A stretch of 64,000 bases of DNA from Thiodiazotropha sp040506705 (GTDB taxonomy: Bacteria > Pseudomonadota > Gammaproteobacteria > Chromatiales > Chromatiaceae), in the NCBI GenBank assembly GCA_040506705.1, contig JBEVWG010000055.1, positions 1-64,000 on the forward strand, written 5' to 3'. The notes beneath the pieces are model-generated. The model made no database searches, was not told where the DNA came from, and saw nothing but the letters and a program-made list of their open reading frames with translations. This document shows, one piece after another, positions 50,517 through 59,557 of the stretch; within the stretch, counting starts at the first letter, position 1, and every line of letters starts with the position of its first letter. The position numbers and the translations under genes were made by a program.

Positions 50517-51853
50517 GTCAAGCGACGGTGCTGATAGTTGAAGATGATCCCGATCTGCGGGAAGCGCTTAGTGACACCCTTGAGCTCTCTGGTTATCCAG
50601 TGTGTACAGCTGAGGGGGGACGATCAGCCCTCGAGATTTTACAGCGTGAGTCCATCGGTATGATTGTCAGTGATGTGCAGATGCAACCCATGGATGGCCA
50701 CACATTACTACGTGAAATAAGGCACGCTTATCCTGAACTACCGGTATTACTGATGACTGCATATGGCAGCATTGAAAAGGCAGTAATGGCAATGCATGAC
50801 GGTGCTGTTGATTATCTGGTGAAACCTTTTGAAGCAGAAGTTCTGGTCAGTAAGGTTGCTGCAAACATCCAGCCTGTTATTGAACCCTCCAGTGGCGGAC
50901 CTGTGGTAGAAGATGTTCGCAGTCATGAAGTTCTGGAATTGGCTCGCAGAGTTGCGTTGAGTGAAGCAACGGTATTGCTGAATGGGGAGAGTGGTACGGG
51001 TAAGGAGGTGTTCGCACGATATATTCATCAACATTCTCCCCGTAACAGTGGTCCATTCATCGCCATCAACTGTGCAGCAATTCCTGAAAATATGCTTGAG
51101 GCCGTTCTTTTCGGCTATGAGAAAGGGGCCTTTACCGGTGCCTATCAGGCTACTGCAGGTAAGTTCGAACAGGCGCAGGGGGGAACACTGCTGTTAGACG
51201 AAATCTCAGAAATGAGTCTCGCTTTGCAGGCCAAGCTACTTCGGGTCTTACAGGAAAAGGAGTTGGAGCGTCTTGGTGGACGCAAGTTGATAGAATTGGA
51301 TGTGCGCGTATTGGCGACCACCAATCGCAAGCTTCGTGAAGAGGTTTCTGCAGGACGTTTTCGTGAAGACCTCTATTATCGTCTCAATGTATTTCCCCTG
51401 ACTCTGCCGCCACTGCGTGAGCGTCAGCGGGATATCCTGCCACTTGCACATCACCTGCTGCAACACAGTTTGCGCTCTGGTCAGACGCTTCCAAAATTTA
51501 CCGATGCAGCTGAACAACAGTTACTTGAGCACGCTTGGCCAGGCAACGTTAGGGAGCTGGACAATCTCATGCAGCGGGCGCTGATTCTCAATAGCAGTGG
51601 CATGATTGATGTGGCAGATCTCTGCTTTGAATCAACTTCATCAAACTCTAAACCGGAAGAGACAGTAGTAGCATCGAACGTTGGCAAGCTTCCTGAAGAT
51701 TTGAGATCTGTCGAGGAACAGATGATTCTCGATGCCTTGGGGAAGGGTGGTGTAAGCCGAAAACATGTCGCCAGCAGGTTAGGTATCAGTGAACGTACCC
51801 TGCGTTACAAGATCGCTCGTATGCGGGATGCCGGTGTAGCCATACCAGGGTGA
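50513..51853 (+). CDS. fleR: Flagellar response regulator FleR (sigma-54 activator)
   Basis: 446 residues: receiver domain with VEDDPDL, phospho-acceptor in MIVSDVQMQPMDG, and LVKPFEA; AAA+ domain with GESGTGKE, GAFTGA, LLLDEISEM; C-terminal helix-turn-helix SRKHVASRLGISERTLRYKI. Class III flagellar genes such as fliE-onward operons are its usual targets. Overlaps fleS by 4 bp (ATGA). Confidence 0.94.
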   Translation: MSQATVLIVEDDPDLREALSDTLELSGYPVCTAEGGRSALEILQRESIGMIVSDVQMQPMDGHTLLREIRHAYPELPVLLMTAYGSIEKAVMAMHDGAVDYLVKPFEAEVLVSKVAANIQPVIEPSSGGPVVEDVRSHEVLELARRVALSEATVLLNGESGTGKEVFARYIHQHSPRNSGPFIAINCAAIPENMLEAVLFGYEKGAFTGAYQATAGKFEQAQGGTLLLDEISEMSLALQAKLLRVLQEKELERLGGRKLIELDVRVLATTNRKLREEVSAGRFREDLYYRLNVFPLTLPPLRERQRDILPLAHHLLQHSLRSGQTLPKFTDAAEQQLLEHAWPGNVRELDNLMQRALILNSSGMIDVADLCFESTSSNSKPEETVVASNVGKLPEDLRSVEEQMILDALGKGGVSRKHVASRLGISERTLRYKIARMRDAGVAIPG

Positions 51854-51855
51854 GC

Positions 51856-51871
51856 TGGTGTGATTTCTGCA
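51856..51871 (+). promoter_or_regulatory. Sigma-54-type promoter upstream of fliE
   Basis: TGGTGTGATTTCTGCA: GG and GC are separated by 10 nt, as required, and the flanks fit the looser TGGYRYR-N4-YTGCA form. It lies 38 bp before the fliE ATG and just after the fleR stop. Weaker than the fleS site. Confidence 0.6.
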
Positions 51872-51908
51872 TAGATCATATAAACAGTGACATAACGGAG
51901 CATAGGTT

Positions 51909-52229
51909 ATGAATAACAACATGAACATTGAACAAGTACTTGCTCAGATGCGAGTGATGTCGTCACAAGCTGCGGATAATGCTCAGGAGTCTCCTAAGAG
52001 TTCGGGCGCTGACTTTTCCGCGCTGCTCAAGCAGTCGATTGATCATGTCAATTCCATACAGCAGGAAGCGAGTGCTTTGCGTACTGCCTTTGATAGTGGC
52101 CAGGGGGAGATGGATTTGGCACAGGTGATGATAGCTGCTCAAAAATCGAGTCTCTCCTTTGAAGCCATGGTTCAGGTACGGAACAAATTGGTCGAAGCGT
52201 ATAAAGACGTGATGAATATGCCAATCTAA
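51909..52229 (+). CDS. fliE: Flagellar hook-basal body protein FliE
   Basis: 106 residues, standard. SFEAMVQVRNKLVEAYKDVMNMPI is the family C-terminus, and residues 30-60 hold the conserved DFSALLKQSIDHVN. FliE links the MS ring to the rod and is exported by the flagellar type III system. First structural gene of fliEFGHIJ. Confidence 0.97.
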   Translation: MNNNMNIEQVLAQMRVMSSQAADNAQESPKSSGADFSALLKQSIDHVNSIQQEASALRTAFDSGQGEMDLAQVMIAAQKSSLSFEAMVQVRNKLVEAYKDVMNMPI

Positions 52230-52252
52230 CTGATTGAATAAGAAGGCTAAAA

Positions 52253-53932
52253 ATGGCAACTGTAACATCCGAACATACAAATAACGAACTCCAAGCTGGG
52301 TCTCGTTTACAAGATAATCCCATTGTTAGACAAATTGCTGTCATGGTTGGCATTGCGGCAAGCGTCGCCTTGGGTGTGGCGGTTGTGCTTTGGACACAGA
52401 AGCCAAGCTACAGTCCACTGTTCGGAAATTTACCCAGTAAAGATGCGATGGAGATTGCTCAAGCGCTGCAGCAGGCTGGCATCAAGTATGAGATTGACCA
52501 AGCCAACGGCATTGTTATGGTGCCCAGTTCCAGTCTACAAGAGGCGCGGATGAAACTTGCCGGCCAGGGTTTGCCGCAGTCTGGCTCTACTGGTTTCGAG
52601 CTGATGCAGGAAGATACAGGATTTTCCACCAGCAGGCTGGTTCAAACCGCTCGTTATCAGCGAGCGATCGAAGGCGAGTTGGCTCGCTCAATCATGACGA
52701 TGGCGAATGTTGATAGCGCCAGGGTTCATCTTGCAACGCCAAAACAGTCTGTTTTTATTCGTAAAAGAAAGTTTCCCAGTGCTTCAGTAGTGATCAAGCT
52801 CTATCCGGGACGATCACTGGAAAAGGGGCAGGTGGAGGCGATTACTCACCTTGTCGCCTCAAGCGTGCCTGAACTGGACGTCTCTCATGTGACTGTTGTA
52901 GACCAGAAAGGCCGGCTGCTGAGTAGCAAGAAAGATACTCGGGAAATGCAACTGACTTCACGACAATTTGAGTATACACGGGAGCTTGAGGAGCACTATA
53001 AGCAACGTATTGAAGATATTCTTTCGCCAATGGTAGGGCGAGACAATCTTCGAGCTGAAGTGACTGCTGATATGGATTTCACTTATGTCGAACAGACTCA
53101 GGAATACTATAATCCTGATGTGAACGCACTTCGTTCTGAACAGATTAATGAACAGCAATCGGTACTGAGTGATATACAAGGGGTGCCCGGGGCCTTAACC
53201 AATCAGCCTCCTGCAGCAGCAAATGCGCCTCAAGTGGCGACAGGTGGGGCTGAGGGCGAGGAGGGCGGCACTCCGGTTAATAGCAGTAAACGAGCCACGC
53301 GCAATTTCGAACTGGATAAGACGATCAGTCATACCCGCCTGCCCAGCAGCCGGTTACGTCGGCTTTCGGTAGCCGTGGTAGTCAACGACCGCTATCAGGC
53401 CGGTGAAGATGGTGGGGTTGTCCCGGTTGAGCGAACTGCTGAAGAGATCACCCGGTTGTCTAACCTGGTCAAAGAGGCTGTAGGTTTCGATATACAGCGT
53501 GGTGATCGAGTACAAGTGATCAATGAGGCTTTTTTTGTGCCTCAGCCGATTGAACCGCTACCTGTAGCCCCAATGTGGGAGGAGAGCTGGTTCTGGGATC
53601 TGGTTCGTCAGGTTGGTGGTGCTCTGCTCTTCCTGCTTTTGGTTTTTGGCGTATTGAAGCCAACTATGACAAGGTTAACCAGGCAAGTGGCTACCACCCA
53701 GATGACTCAGTCTATGGCGACAGCCGGAGCAGTAGCAGGAGAGGGCGGTATGGCAAACATGGCTGTTGAGGGGGGTGAGATGGGTATGTTGTCGGAAGAT
53801 GACTCTTCTCTTCAGCTTCCAGGCCCCCAAAGTTATGAAAAAACATTAGATGCAGCGCGGAATATGATTCAGGATGATCCCAAACGCGTGGCTCAGGTAG
53901 TTAAAAAGTGGATTTCAGAAGATGGCCAATAA
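52253..53932 (+). CDS. fliF: Flagellar MS-ring protein FliF
   Basis: 559 residues. Two membrane helices flank a periplasmic region: IAVMVGIAASVALGVAVVLW near residue 30 and FWDLVRQVGGALLFLLLVFG near residue 450. Ring-building motifs include YEIDQANGIVMVPSSSLQEAR and ARVHLATPKQSVFIR. The C-terminal tail (YEKTLDAARNMIQDDPKRVAQVVKKWI) binds FliG, whose gene overlaps by 11 bp. Confidence 0.97.
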   Translation: MATVTSEHTNNELQAGSRLQDNPIVRQIAVMVGIAASVALGVAVVLWTQKPSYSPLFGNLPSKDAMEIAQALQQAGIKYEIDQANGIVMVPSSSLQEARMKLAGQGLPQSGSTGFELMQEDTGFSTSRLVQTARYQRAIEGELARSIMTMANVDSARVHLATPKQSVFIRKRKFPSASVVIKLYPGRSLEKGQVEAITHLVASSVPELDVSHVTVVDQKGRLLSSKKDTREMQLTSRQFEYTRELEEHYKQRIEDILSPMVGRDNLRAEVTADMDFTYVEQTQEYYNPDVNALRSEQINEQQSVLSDIQGVPGALTNQPPAAANAPQVATGGAEGEEGGTPVNSSKRATRNFELDKTISHTRLPSSRLRRLSVAVVVNDRYQAGEDGGVVPVERTAEEITRLSNLVKEAVGFDIQRGDRVQVINEAFFVPQPIEPLPVAPMWEESWFWDLVRQVGGALLFLLLVFGVLKPTMTRLTRQVATTQMTQSMATAGAVAGEGGMANMAVEGGEMGMLSEDDSSLQLPGPQSYEKTLDAARNMIQDDPKRVAQVVKKWISEDGQ

Positions 53933-54980
53933 TCAAACTGCCAATACAGCGATGAGTCAGGCTTCACCTGAGAAGCAGGCAGAAGTGGGTAACATCAATG
54001 GTCTGCAACGCTCAGCAATTCTTTTGTTGGCGCTTGGTGAAAAGGATGCAGCAGAAATCTTACGCCATATGGGGCCTAAAGAGGTTCAGGATGTCGGTTT
54101 AGCAATGGCCTCTCTGACAGGAGTCAGCACTGATCAGATGGAAGCCGTAATGCATCAGTTTGTCTCAACATTAGAGCAGGAGACCGCTTTGGGTCTGGGC
54201 TCGGATGAATACATCCGTAATATGTTGACCAATGCCTTAGGTGAAGATAAGGCTGGCGGCGTGATCGACCGAATATTATTGGGCCGTAACAGTAAGGGAT
54301 TGGAACAGCTTAAATGGATGGACCCTCGTGGCATTGCTGAATTGATTCGCCTGGAACATCCCCAGATTATTGCCATTGTACTCTCTTTCCTTGAGCCGGA
54401 TCAGGCAGCACAGGTGGTGAGTCAATTTGCAGATAGAGTTCGTACCGATGTCATGATGCGAATTGCAACTCTGGATGGCATACAGCCCGTTGCCCTTCAG
54501 GAGCTCGACGAGATACTCGAAAAACAGTTCTCAGGAGCATCGAATGTAAAGTCTTCCAACCTTGGTGGCGTCAAAGCTGCTGCTGAAATCCTCAACATGT
54601 TGGATGGTGCGGTTGAGAGTAAACTGATGGAAGAGATAACTGAGGTCGATTCTGATCTGGGCCAAGAGCTTCAGGACAACATGTTCGTCTTCGAAAACCT
54701 CATCGATGTTGATGACCGGGGTATTCAAGCCTTGCTACGAGAAGTCAGTACTGAACAGCTTCTGTTGGCGTTGCGTGGTGCCGATGAAGCACTCAAAGAG
54801 AAGATCTTCAAGAATATGTCCAAGCGTGCAGCTGAAATGCTCAAAGATGACCTGGAAGCTGCAGCACCAGCTAAACTGAGTGATGTGGAGGCATCTCAGA
54901 AGGAGATTCTCCAAGTAGCCCGCCGTCTGGCGGACGCCGGTGAAATCATGCTTGGAGGCGGTGGTGATGAGTTCGTCTAA
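53922..54980 (+). CDS. fliG: Flagellar motor switch protein FliG
   Basis: 352 residues, about 20 longer than E. coli FliG because of an N-terminal extension (MANNQTANTAMSQASPEK). GLQRSAILLLALGEKDAAEI is the FliF-binding start, LEQLKWMDPRGIAELIRLEHPQ the middle domain with the EHPQ motif, and LIDVDDRGIQALLREV plus ALRGADEALKEKIFKNMSKRAA the torque-generating C-terminal domain with its charged residues. Overlaps fliF (11 bp) and fliH (14 bp). Confidence 0.97.
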   Translation: MANNQTANTAMSQASPEKQAEVGNINGLQRSAILLLALGEKDAAEILRHMGPKEVQDVGLAMASLTGVSTDQMEAVMHQFVSTLEQETALGLGSDEYIRNMLTNALGEDKAGGVIDRILLGRNSKGLEQLKWMDPRGIAELIRLEHPQIIAIVLSFLEPDQAAQVVSQFADRVRTDVMMRIATLDGIQPVALQELDEILEKQFSGASNVKSSNLGGVKAAAEILNMLDGAVESKLMEEITEVDSDLGQELQDNMFVFENLIDVDDRGIQALLREVSTEQLLLALRGADEALKEKIFKNMSKRAAEMLKDDLEAAAPAKLSDVEASQKEILQVARRLADAGEIMLGGGGDEFV

Positions 54981-55671
54981 ATACGACGATGAAGGATCAA
55001 TCGATATCAGGCAGTGGTTACCTCCTGAAATGGGTGATGGCAAGAAAAGCCAAAGCAGAGGCACGATACATCCACCCGGTGCACCGCCTACAGCCCAGCA
55101 GCTTGAAGCGATACAGCAACAGGCCTATGAGGAGGGTTTCGAAAAGGGCAAACAGGAGGGGTTTGAGTTTGGTCATAAAGAGGGCTTGAATCAGGCCCGC
55201 CAGGATTTGCACCACTACACCAGCCAGCTCGATCGATTGCTTGAAACTTTTGTCCGACCCTTGCGCAACCTCGATAACCAAGTCGAGAAAGAGCTGTTAG
55301 CATTGGTTATCGCTATTGTTAAACAGCTAGTTCGGCGTGAGGTTAAAAGCGACCCTAATCTGATAGTAGGCGTGGTGCGTGAAGCGCTCTCTGTACTACC
55401 TGTCTCATCTCGGAATGTACGTCTCCTGCTCCATCCTGAAGATGCTGAGTTGATCCGGGAAGTCTATGCATTAGGAGATGCGGAAGTTGGCTGGGATTTG
55501 ATCGAAGATCCAGTAATAAACCGGGGAGGGTGCAGAGTGGTCACCGATACCTCACAGGTCGATGCTACCCTTGAGTCCCGGCTGGCCAGCCTGATTGCAC
55601 CGTTATTGGCTGGTGCACGAGCCATTGATGAGCAGATGGAAGAGGATCAGGGCGATGGAATTACTCGGTGA
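54967..55671 (+). CDS. fliH: Flagellar assembly protein FliH
   Basis: 234 residues from the ATG at 54967, which has GGAGG 8 nt upstream; an earlier in-frame GTG at 54940 is less likely. Middle region has the FliH glycine repeats (GFEKGKQEGFEFGHKEG), then a helical stretch and a C-terminal ATPase-binding domain (RNVRLLLHPEDAELI, VTDTSQVDATLESRL). Negative regulator and stator of the FliI ATPase. Confidence 0.95.
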   Translation: MSSSKYDDEGSIDIRQWLPPEMGDGKKSQSRGTIHPPGAPPTAQQLEAIQQQAYEEGFEKGKQEGFEFGHKEGLNQARQDLHHYTSQLDRLLETFVRPLRNLDNQVEKELLALVIAIVKQLVRREVKSDPNLIVGVVREALSVLPVSSRNVRLLLHPEDAELIREVYALGDAEVGWDLIEDPVINRGGCRVVTDTSQVDATLESRLASLIAPLLAGARAIDEQMEEDQGDGITR

Positions 55672-57064
55672 GGAGCGGCAAAATTTATGGGCAGAGCGCT
55701 TACGCCGTTATCAGGATCGCCTGGGTGATGACCGGGGCCTGGTGGTCGAGGGCAGGTTGACCCGAATGGTCGGTTTGACCCTGGAGGCCATTGGTTGCCG
55801 TGCAGTGATTGGTGGTCAATGTGATGTAGTGAGCAGTAATGGCACACATATAGAATCTGAAGTGGTTGGTTTTGGTGAGGACAGCCTCTATCTGATGCCA
55901 ACGGGCGATATCCATGGCCTGGAACAGGGGGCGCGAGTTATCCCGACAGGACGTGTTTGTGAAGCTGTAGTCGGGGAGCATCTGCTTGGCAGGGTGATCG
56001 ATGGCGCAGGAAAGCCACTGGATAGTCTTGGTCCGCTACACACCGATGAGCGACGTCCACTGACCGGAACCAGTTTCAACCCCCTTGCCCGTACACCTAT
56101 ACGAGAACCCTTGGATGTTGGCGTCAGAGCAATCAATGCCTTATTGAGTGTGGGGCGAGGACAGAGACTGGGATTGTTCGCTGGATCAGGCGTGGGTAAG
56201 AGTGTGCTGCTTGGCATGATGACGCGCTACACCAATGCAGATGTCACTGTTGTTGGATTGATTGGTGAACGTGGTCGTGAGGTTAAAGAGTTTGTAGAGA
56301 ACATTCTCGGCAAGGAGGGCCTGAAACGTGCTGTCGTGGTTGCAGTACCAGCGGATAATCCACCATTAAGACGGATGCATGGCGCAATGCTGGCCACGAG
56401 TATAGCTGAGAGCTTTCGTGAGCAGGGCAAACATGTGCTGCTGTTGATGGACTCTTTGACCAGGTTTGCTCAAGCCCAACGGGAAATTGCATTGGCGATA
56501 CATGAGCCGCCGGCAACCAAAGGATATCCACCCTCTGTATTTGCCAAGTTACCACAACTGGTTGAGAGAGCAGGTAATGGGGATAAAGGCGGAGGCTCAA
56601 TCACCGCCTTTTACACGGTATTGACTGAGGGTGATGACCAGAATGACCCCATTGCCGATGCCGCACGGGCAATTCTCGATGGGCATATTGTCTTGTCGAG
56701 ACAACTGGCAGAAGCTGGACACTATCCTGCTATCGATATTGAGGCCTCCATCAGCCGTGCGATGAACGACATCACCAACTATAGCCATCAGGACGCCGCC
56801 CGTTCATTTAAGCATCTATACTCTCTATATCAGCAGAATCGCGACCTAATAAGCGTTGGCGCCTACGAACCAGGGAGTGATGAACAGATAGATGTTGCTA
56901 TATCGGCGATGCCTGCACTTAATGAGTTTCTGCGACAGGATATGTATACACCGGTGGCCTTGGCTCAGAGTCTTCGAGATCTCGAAACCCTGTTTCCTGC
57001 TGAGCCTGAACTTGAATCTGATATGCCGGCTGGACTTAGTCTGCCGAACCCTCTTGAACAATAA
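55655..57064 (+). CDS. fliI: Flagellum-specific ATPase FliI
   Basis: 469 residues from the ATG at 55655 inside the fliH 3' end (17-bp overlap). F1-beta-like ATPase with Walker A FAGSGVGKSVLL near residue 180, GLIGERGREVKEFVE, Walker B HVLLLMDSLTRFAQAQRE and the export-ATPase pattern GYPPSVFAKLPQLVERAG. Energises flagellar protein export. Confidence 0.97.
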   Translation: MELLGEERQNLWAERLRRYQDRLGDDRGLVVEGRLTRMVGLTLEAIGCRAVIGGQCDVVSSNGTHIESEVVGFGEDSLYLMPTGDIHGLEQGARVIPTGRVCEAVVGEHLLGRVIDGAGKPLDSLGPLHTDERRPLTGTSFNPLARTPIREPLDVGVRAINALLSVGRGQRLGLFAGSGVGKSVLLGMMTRYTNADVTVVGLIGERGREVKEFVENILGKEGLKRAVVVAVPADNPPLRRMHGAMLATSIAESFREQGKHVLLLMDSLTRFAQAQREIALAIHEPPATKGYPPSVFAKLPQLVERAGNGDKGGGSITAFYTVLTEGDDQNDPIADAARAILDGHIVLSRQLAEAGHYPAIDIEASISRAMNDITNYSHQDAARSFKHLYSLYQQNRDLISVGAYEPGSDEQIDVAISAMPALNEFLRQDMYTPVALAQSLRDLETLFPAEPELESDMPAGLSLPNPLEQ

Positions 57065-57078
57065 CCCGGTAGATAACT

Positions 57079-57507
57079 ATGTCACCCACAAAGCGACTTA
57101 AACCTGTACAGCGATTCGCACGCTCAAAAGAGCAGAATGCGGCTCGTAGTATGGGTCAAGCACGCAAAAATCTTGAATTGGAAGAGGCAAAACTTAAGCA
57201 GCTGAAGCAATATCATCAGGAATACCTTGATAGATTTCAACAGATTGCCAGCGAGGGTATGACAGCGACTCAACTGCAGGAATACAGAACCTTTCTTGCA
57301 AAATTAGATGAGGCCATCACTCAGCAGCAACAAGTTGTTGCAAGCAGCATGGTTGATCACAATAGTCACAAAGACAATTGGAAACAGAAACACAGCCGCA
57401 CAGAGGCATTGAACAAAGTATTAGGCCGTTATCGTGACCAGGAAAAAAAGGTTGCTGATCGCCGAGAGCAGAAAGAGAACGACGATCATAATCAGAGAAA
57501 TAAATAA
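57079..57507 (+). CDS. fliJ: Flagellar export protein FliJ
   Basis: 142 residues, almost all coiled coil (ARKNLELEEAKLKQLKQYHQ, WKQKHSRTEALNKVLGRYRD) with a charged tail, as in FliJ, which sits in the FliI ring and contacts FlhA. It is 14 bp downstream of fliI. No fliK follows on this strand; a fliK-like gene lies further on in the opposite direction. Confidence 0.93.
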   Translation: MSPTKRLKPVQRFARSKEQNAARSMGQARKNLELEEAKLKQLKQYHQEYLDRFQQIASEGMTATQLQEYRTFLAKLDEAITQQQQVVASSMVDHNSHKDNWKQKHSRTEALNKVLGRYRDQEKKVADRREQKENDDHNQRNK

Positions 57508-57739
57508 CAGTCTTGAGCAGAGATGAGTCGCTATAAATCCTTACCAAAATTCTAGTTTCGATTAGTGTTAAAAGGCCCCAAGTAATGAATCGCATTCTTA
57601 ACCATTTGAATGGGTATCTGATTTATCCTCTTCAAAAAAGTGGTTATAAAATCTGTTTTTTTGTAGTTAATCGAGACGATTATTGTAAATTTTGTTGAAA
57701 TCTGGTTTTAGAAAATACTTCTTGTGTATGATGTGAATC

Positions 57740-58981
57740 ATGTGTGAAGTATCGACCGGAACTGATCCACAACTACCGCCACAGATCGTGCAGATAGGCC
57801 GTCAGCCCATACTGGACGCGCAGTTAAATGTCTATGGATATGAGTTGCTCTATCGAACAGTTGATGATCAACAAAAGTTTGATGGCGATGAGGCATCTGC
57901 ACGAACCGTACTGAATAGCTTTCTCGAATTCGGTCTACAACGGCTGGTGGGTGATCATCGGGTCTTTATCAATATGACCCAACGATTCTTCACAGATCTT
58001 CCTGATTTACCAGTCGACAACTCAAGGATAGTAGTAGAAGTATTGGAAGATTTTGAGTTAACTCCGGAAGTTATTGCCGGCGTACGTAAACTTCATGAAG
58101 ATGGTTATACCATTGCATTGGATGACTATCGATTCGAGTCTCGTTGGGATCCGCTACTTAGCAGTTGTTCTTTCATAAAAGTCGATATTCTCGATTTGGA
58201 TCTTGATGATTATCAAGAAGAGATTAAACAATTACACGCTCTTGGCCTGAAACTGCTTGCAGAGAAAGTGGAGAATCGTGAGCAGTTCGAGACAGCCAAA
58301 CGATTGGGCTTTGATCTGTTCCAAGGCTATTTTTTTGCCAAACCCCAAACAATCAAAACTACCCGAAGTCCAAGTAACAAGAGTGTACTACTCAAGGCAA
58401 TAACCAAAATCAATGATCCCAAGGCGGAAATAGATGAGATAGCTGCACTGATTGAGCATGATTCAAATCTAAGTTTTAAAGTCCTTCGGGTTGTGAACTC
58501 GGCAGCACGCAACTTACCTAGAAAGGTAAACTCAATTCGTGAAGCGGTTGTTTTAGTCGGGCTAAACCGCTTGCGGGCGTGGAGCACTCTGTTTTTGATG
58601 GCTGGTTTTGATGGGGCATCACCAGAACTGATTACAACCAGTCTTGTTAGGGCTGAGCTATGCAAGTCATTGACTGAGGTGTTCGTAAAAGGCCAACCGG
58701 ACAGCGGTTATACAGTCGGTCTTTTATCAACACTGGATGCCATGATGAATCAGCCTATGGAGGAGCTTTTGACAGAGATGCCCCTTCCTGACTATATGAT
58801 TGAGGCATTGCGTGCTCATTCCGGGCCTTTCGGAACAGGCCTTCAGTGCGCAATCGATTTGGAAAGGTGTGATTGGATGAGTGATGCGGCTCAAATTCTT
58901 CCTGTTGAACAATTGAATACAATTTATGTACATGCTCTTGAAACCGTGGAGACGCTGCGAAAAGAGTTCTCAGAAACATGA
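57740..58981 (+). CDS. EAL-HDOD signalling protein (YuxH-like)
   Basis: 413 residues, cytoplasmic. N-terminal EAL-like domain (about 18-205): VQIGRQPILDAQLNVYGYELLYR, with ELL in place of EAL, RIVVEVLEDFELTPE, IALDDYRFES and LLAEKVE, so several phosphodiesterase residues remain altered. C-terminal HDOD domain (about 215-400): AALIEHDSNLSFKVLRVVNSA and REAVVLVGLNRLRAWSTLFL. Proteins of this type bind or respond to c-di-GMP rather than clearly degrade it. It follows fliJ by 232 bp, probably from its own promoter. Confidence 0.88.
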   Translation: MCEVSTGTDPQLPPQIVQIGRQPILDAQLNVYGYELLYRTVDDQQKFDGDEASARTVLNSFLEFGLQRLVGDHRVFINMTQRFFTDLPDLPVDNSRIVVEVLEDFELTPEVIAGVRKLHEDGYTIALDDYRFESRWDPLLSSCSFIKVDILDLDLDDYQEEIKQLHALGLKLLAEKVENREQFETAKRLGFDLFQGYFFAKPQTIKTTRSPSNKSVLLKAITKINDPKAEIDEIAALIEHDSNLSFKVLRVVNSAARNLPRKVNSIREAVVLVGLNRLRAWSTLFLMAGFDGASPELITTSLVRAELCKSLTEVFVKGQPDSGYTVGLLSTLDAMMNQPMEELLTEMPLPDYMIEALRAHSGPFGTGLQCAIDLERCDWMSDAAQILPVEQLNTIYVHALETVETLRKEFSET

Positions 58982-58991
58982 GCGGGCTTCC

Positions 58992-59270
58992 CTAAGGGAT
59001 TACTACACCATGAATGGGGCCAGAAGGTGTATTGCAGATGCAATAAGCCCCTACCTCTGCTCGTTTGTTCATCGGACAAATGCCAGAGTAGATTGCGCAC
59101 TTGCGACTTAGTTTCTGCTTGGATTGAGTCTCTGTCGTGTAGCTCTTATCAGTTGACTTCGGCGACTGATCAGATGGTTTCTCCTCTGTAACCCCAATTG
59201 TAGAGATTAGGCAACTGAAAACGAATATGACCAGTGTAAAAAAACTCTTTTCATGTTTCTCTCCTGTCAC
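58992..59270 (-). CDS. Small secreted cysteine-containing protein
   Basis: 92 residues from a GTG at 59270 that overlaps the stop of the FlhB-like gene. A hydrophobic segment (FFTLVIFVFSCLISTIGV) acts as signal peptide; the mature part ends KCAIYSGICPMNKRAEVGAYCICNTPSGPIHG split by Cys residues, with a GxxCxCxTPxGxxxG pattern seen in other small exported bacterial proteins of unknown role. A better ribosome-binding site (GGAGAG) precedes an ATG at 59254, but that ATG is one base out of frame, separated by a run of seven T. Expression may need slippage, or the GTG is used. Confidence 0.65.
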   Translation of the reverse strand: MTGEKHEKSFFTLVIFVFSCLISTIGVTEEKPSDQSPKSTDKSYTTETQSKQKLSRKCAIYSGICPMNKRAEVGAYCICNTPSGPIHGVVIP

Positions 59271-59557
59271 TTATCTTCATAACCTGGCGGCCGTTTCCCG
59301 GATAACATATAGGAAAAGGCAATTACCTCAGCAACGGCTCGATAGAGCGCTTGGGGTATTTCATCGCCAAGCGGTATCTGGGTAAGCAGAGCAGCGAGTT
59401 CCACATCTTCATGAAGTGGAACATTATGTTCCTCAGCCAGTGCTAAGATCTTGTCTGCAACTTCACCTCGACCCTTGGCCGTAAGGCGAGGGGCATTCTC
59501 TCCATCATATTTCAGAGCTACTGCAACATCAGCTGATTGATTCTCTTCTTTGTTCAT
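59267..59557 (-). CDS. FlhB C-terminal-domain homologue (FlhX-like)
   Basis: 96 residues. VAVALKYDGENAPRLTAKGRG, LALAEEHNVPLHEDVELAALL and LGDEIPQALYRAVAEVIAF match the cytoplasmic C-terminal domain of the export-gate protein FlhB. The membrane part is absent and the self-cleaving NPTH motif, which should precede VAVALKY, is replaced (QSAD). Such orphan domains can substitute for FlhB-CC in substrate-specificity switching. It overlaps the fliK-like gene by 4 bp. Confidence 0.9.
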   Translation of the reverse strand: MNKEENQSADVAVALKYDGENAPRLTAKGRGEVADKILALAEEHNVPLHEDVELAALLTQIPLGDEIPQALYRAVAEVIAFSYMLSGKRPPGYEDK

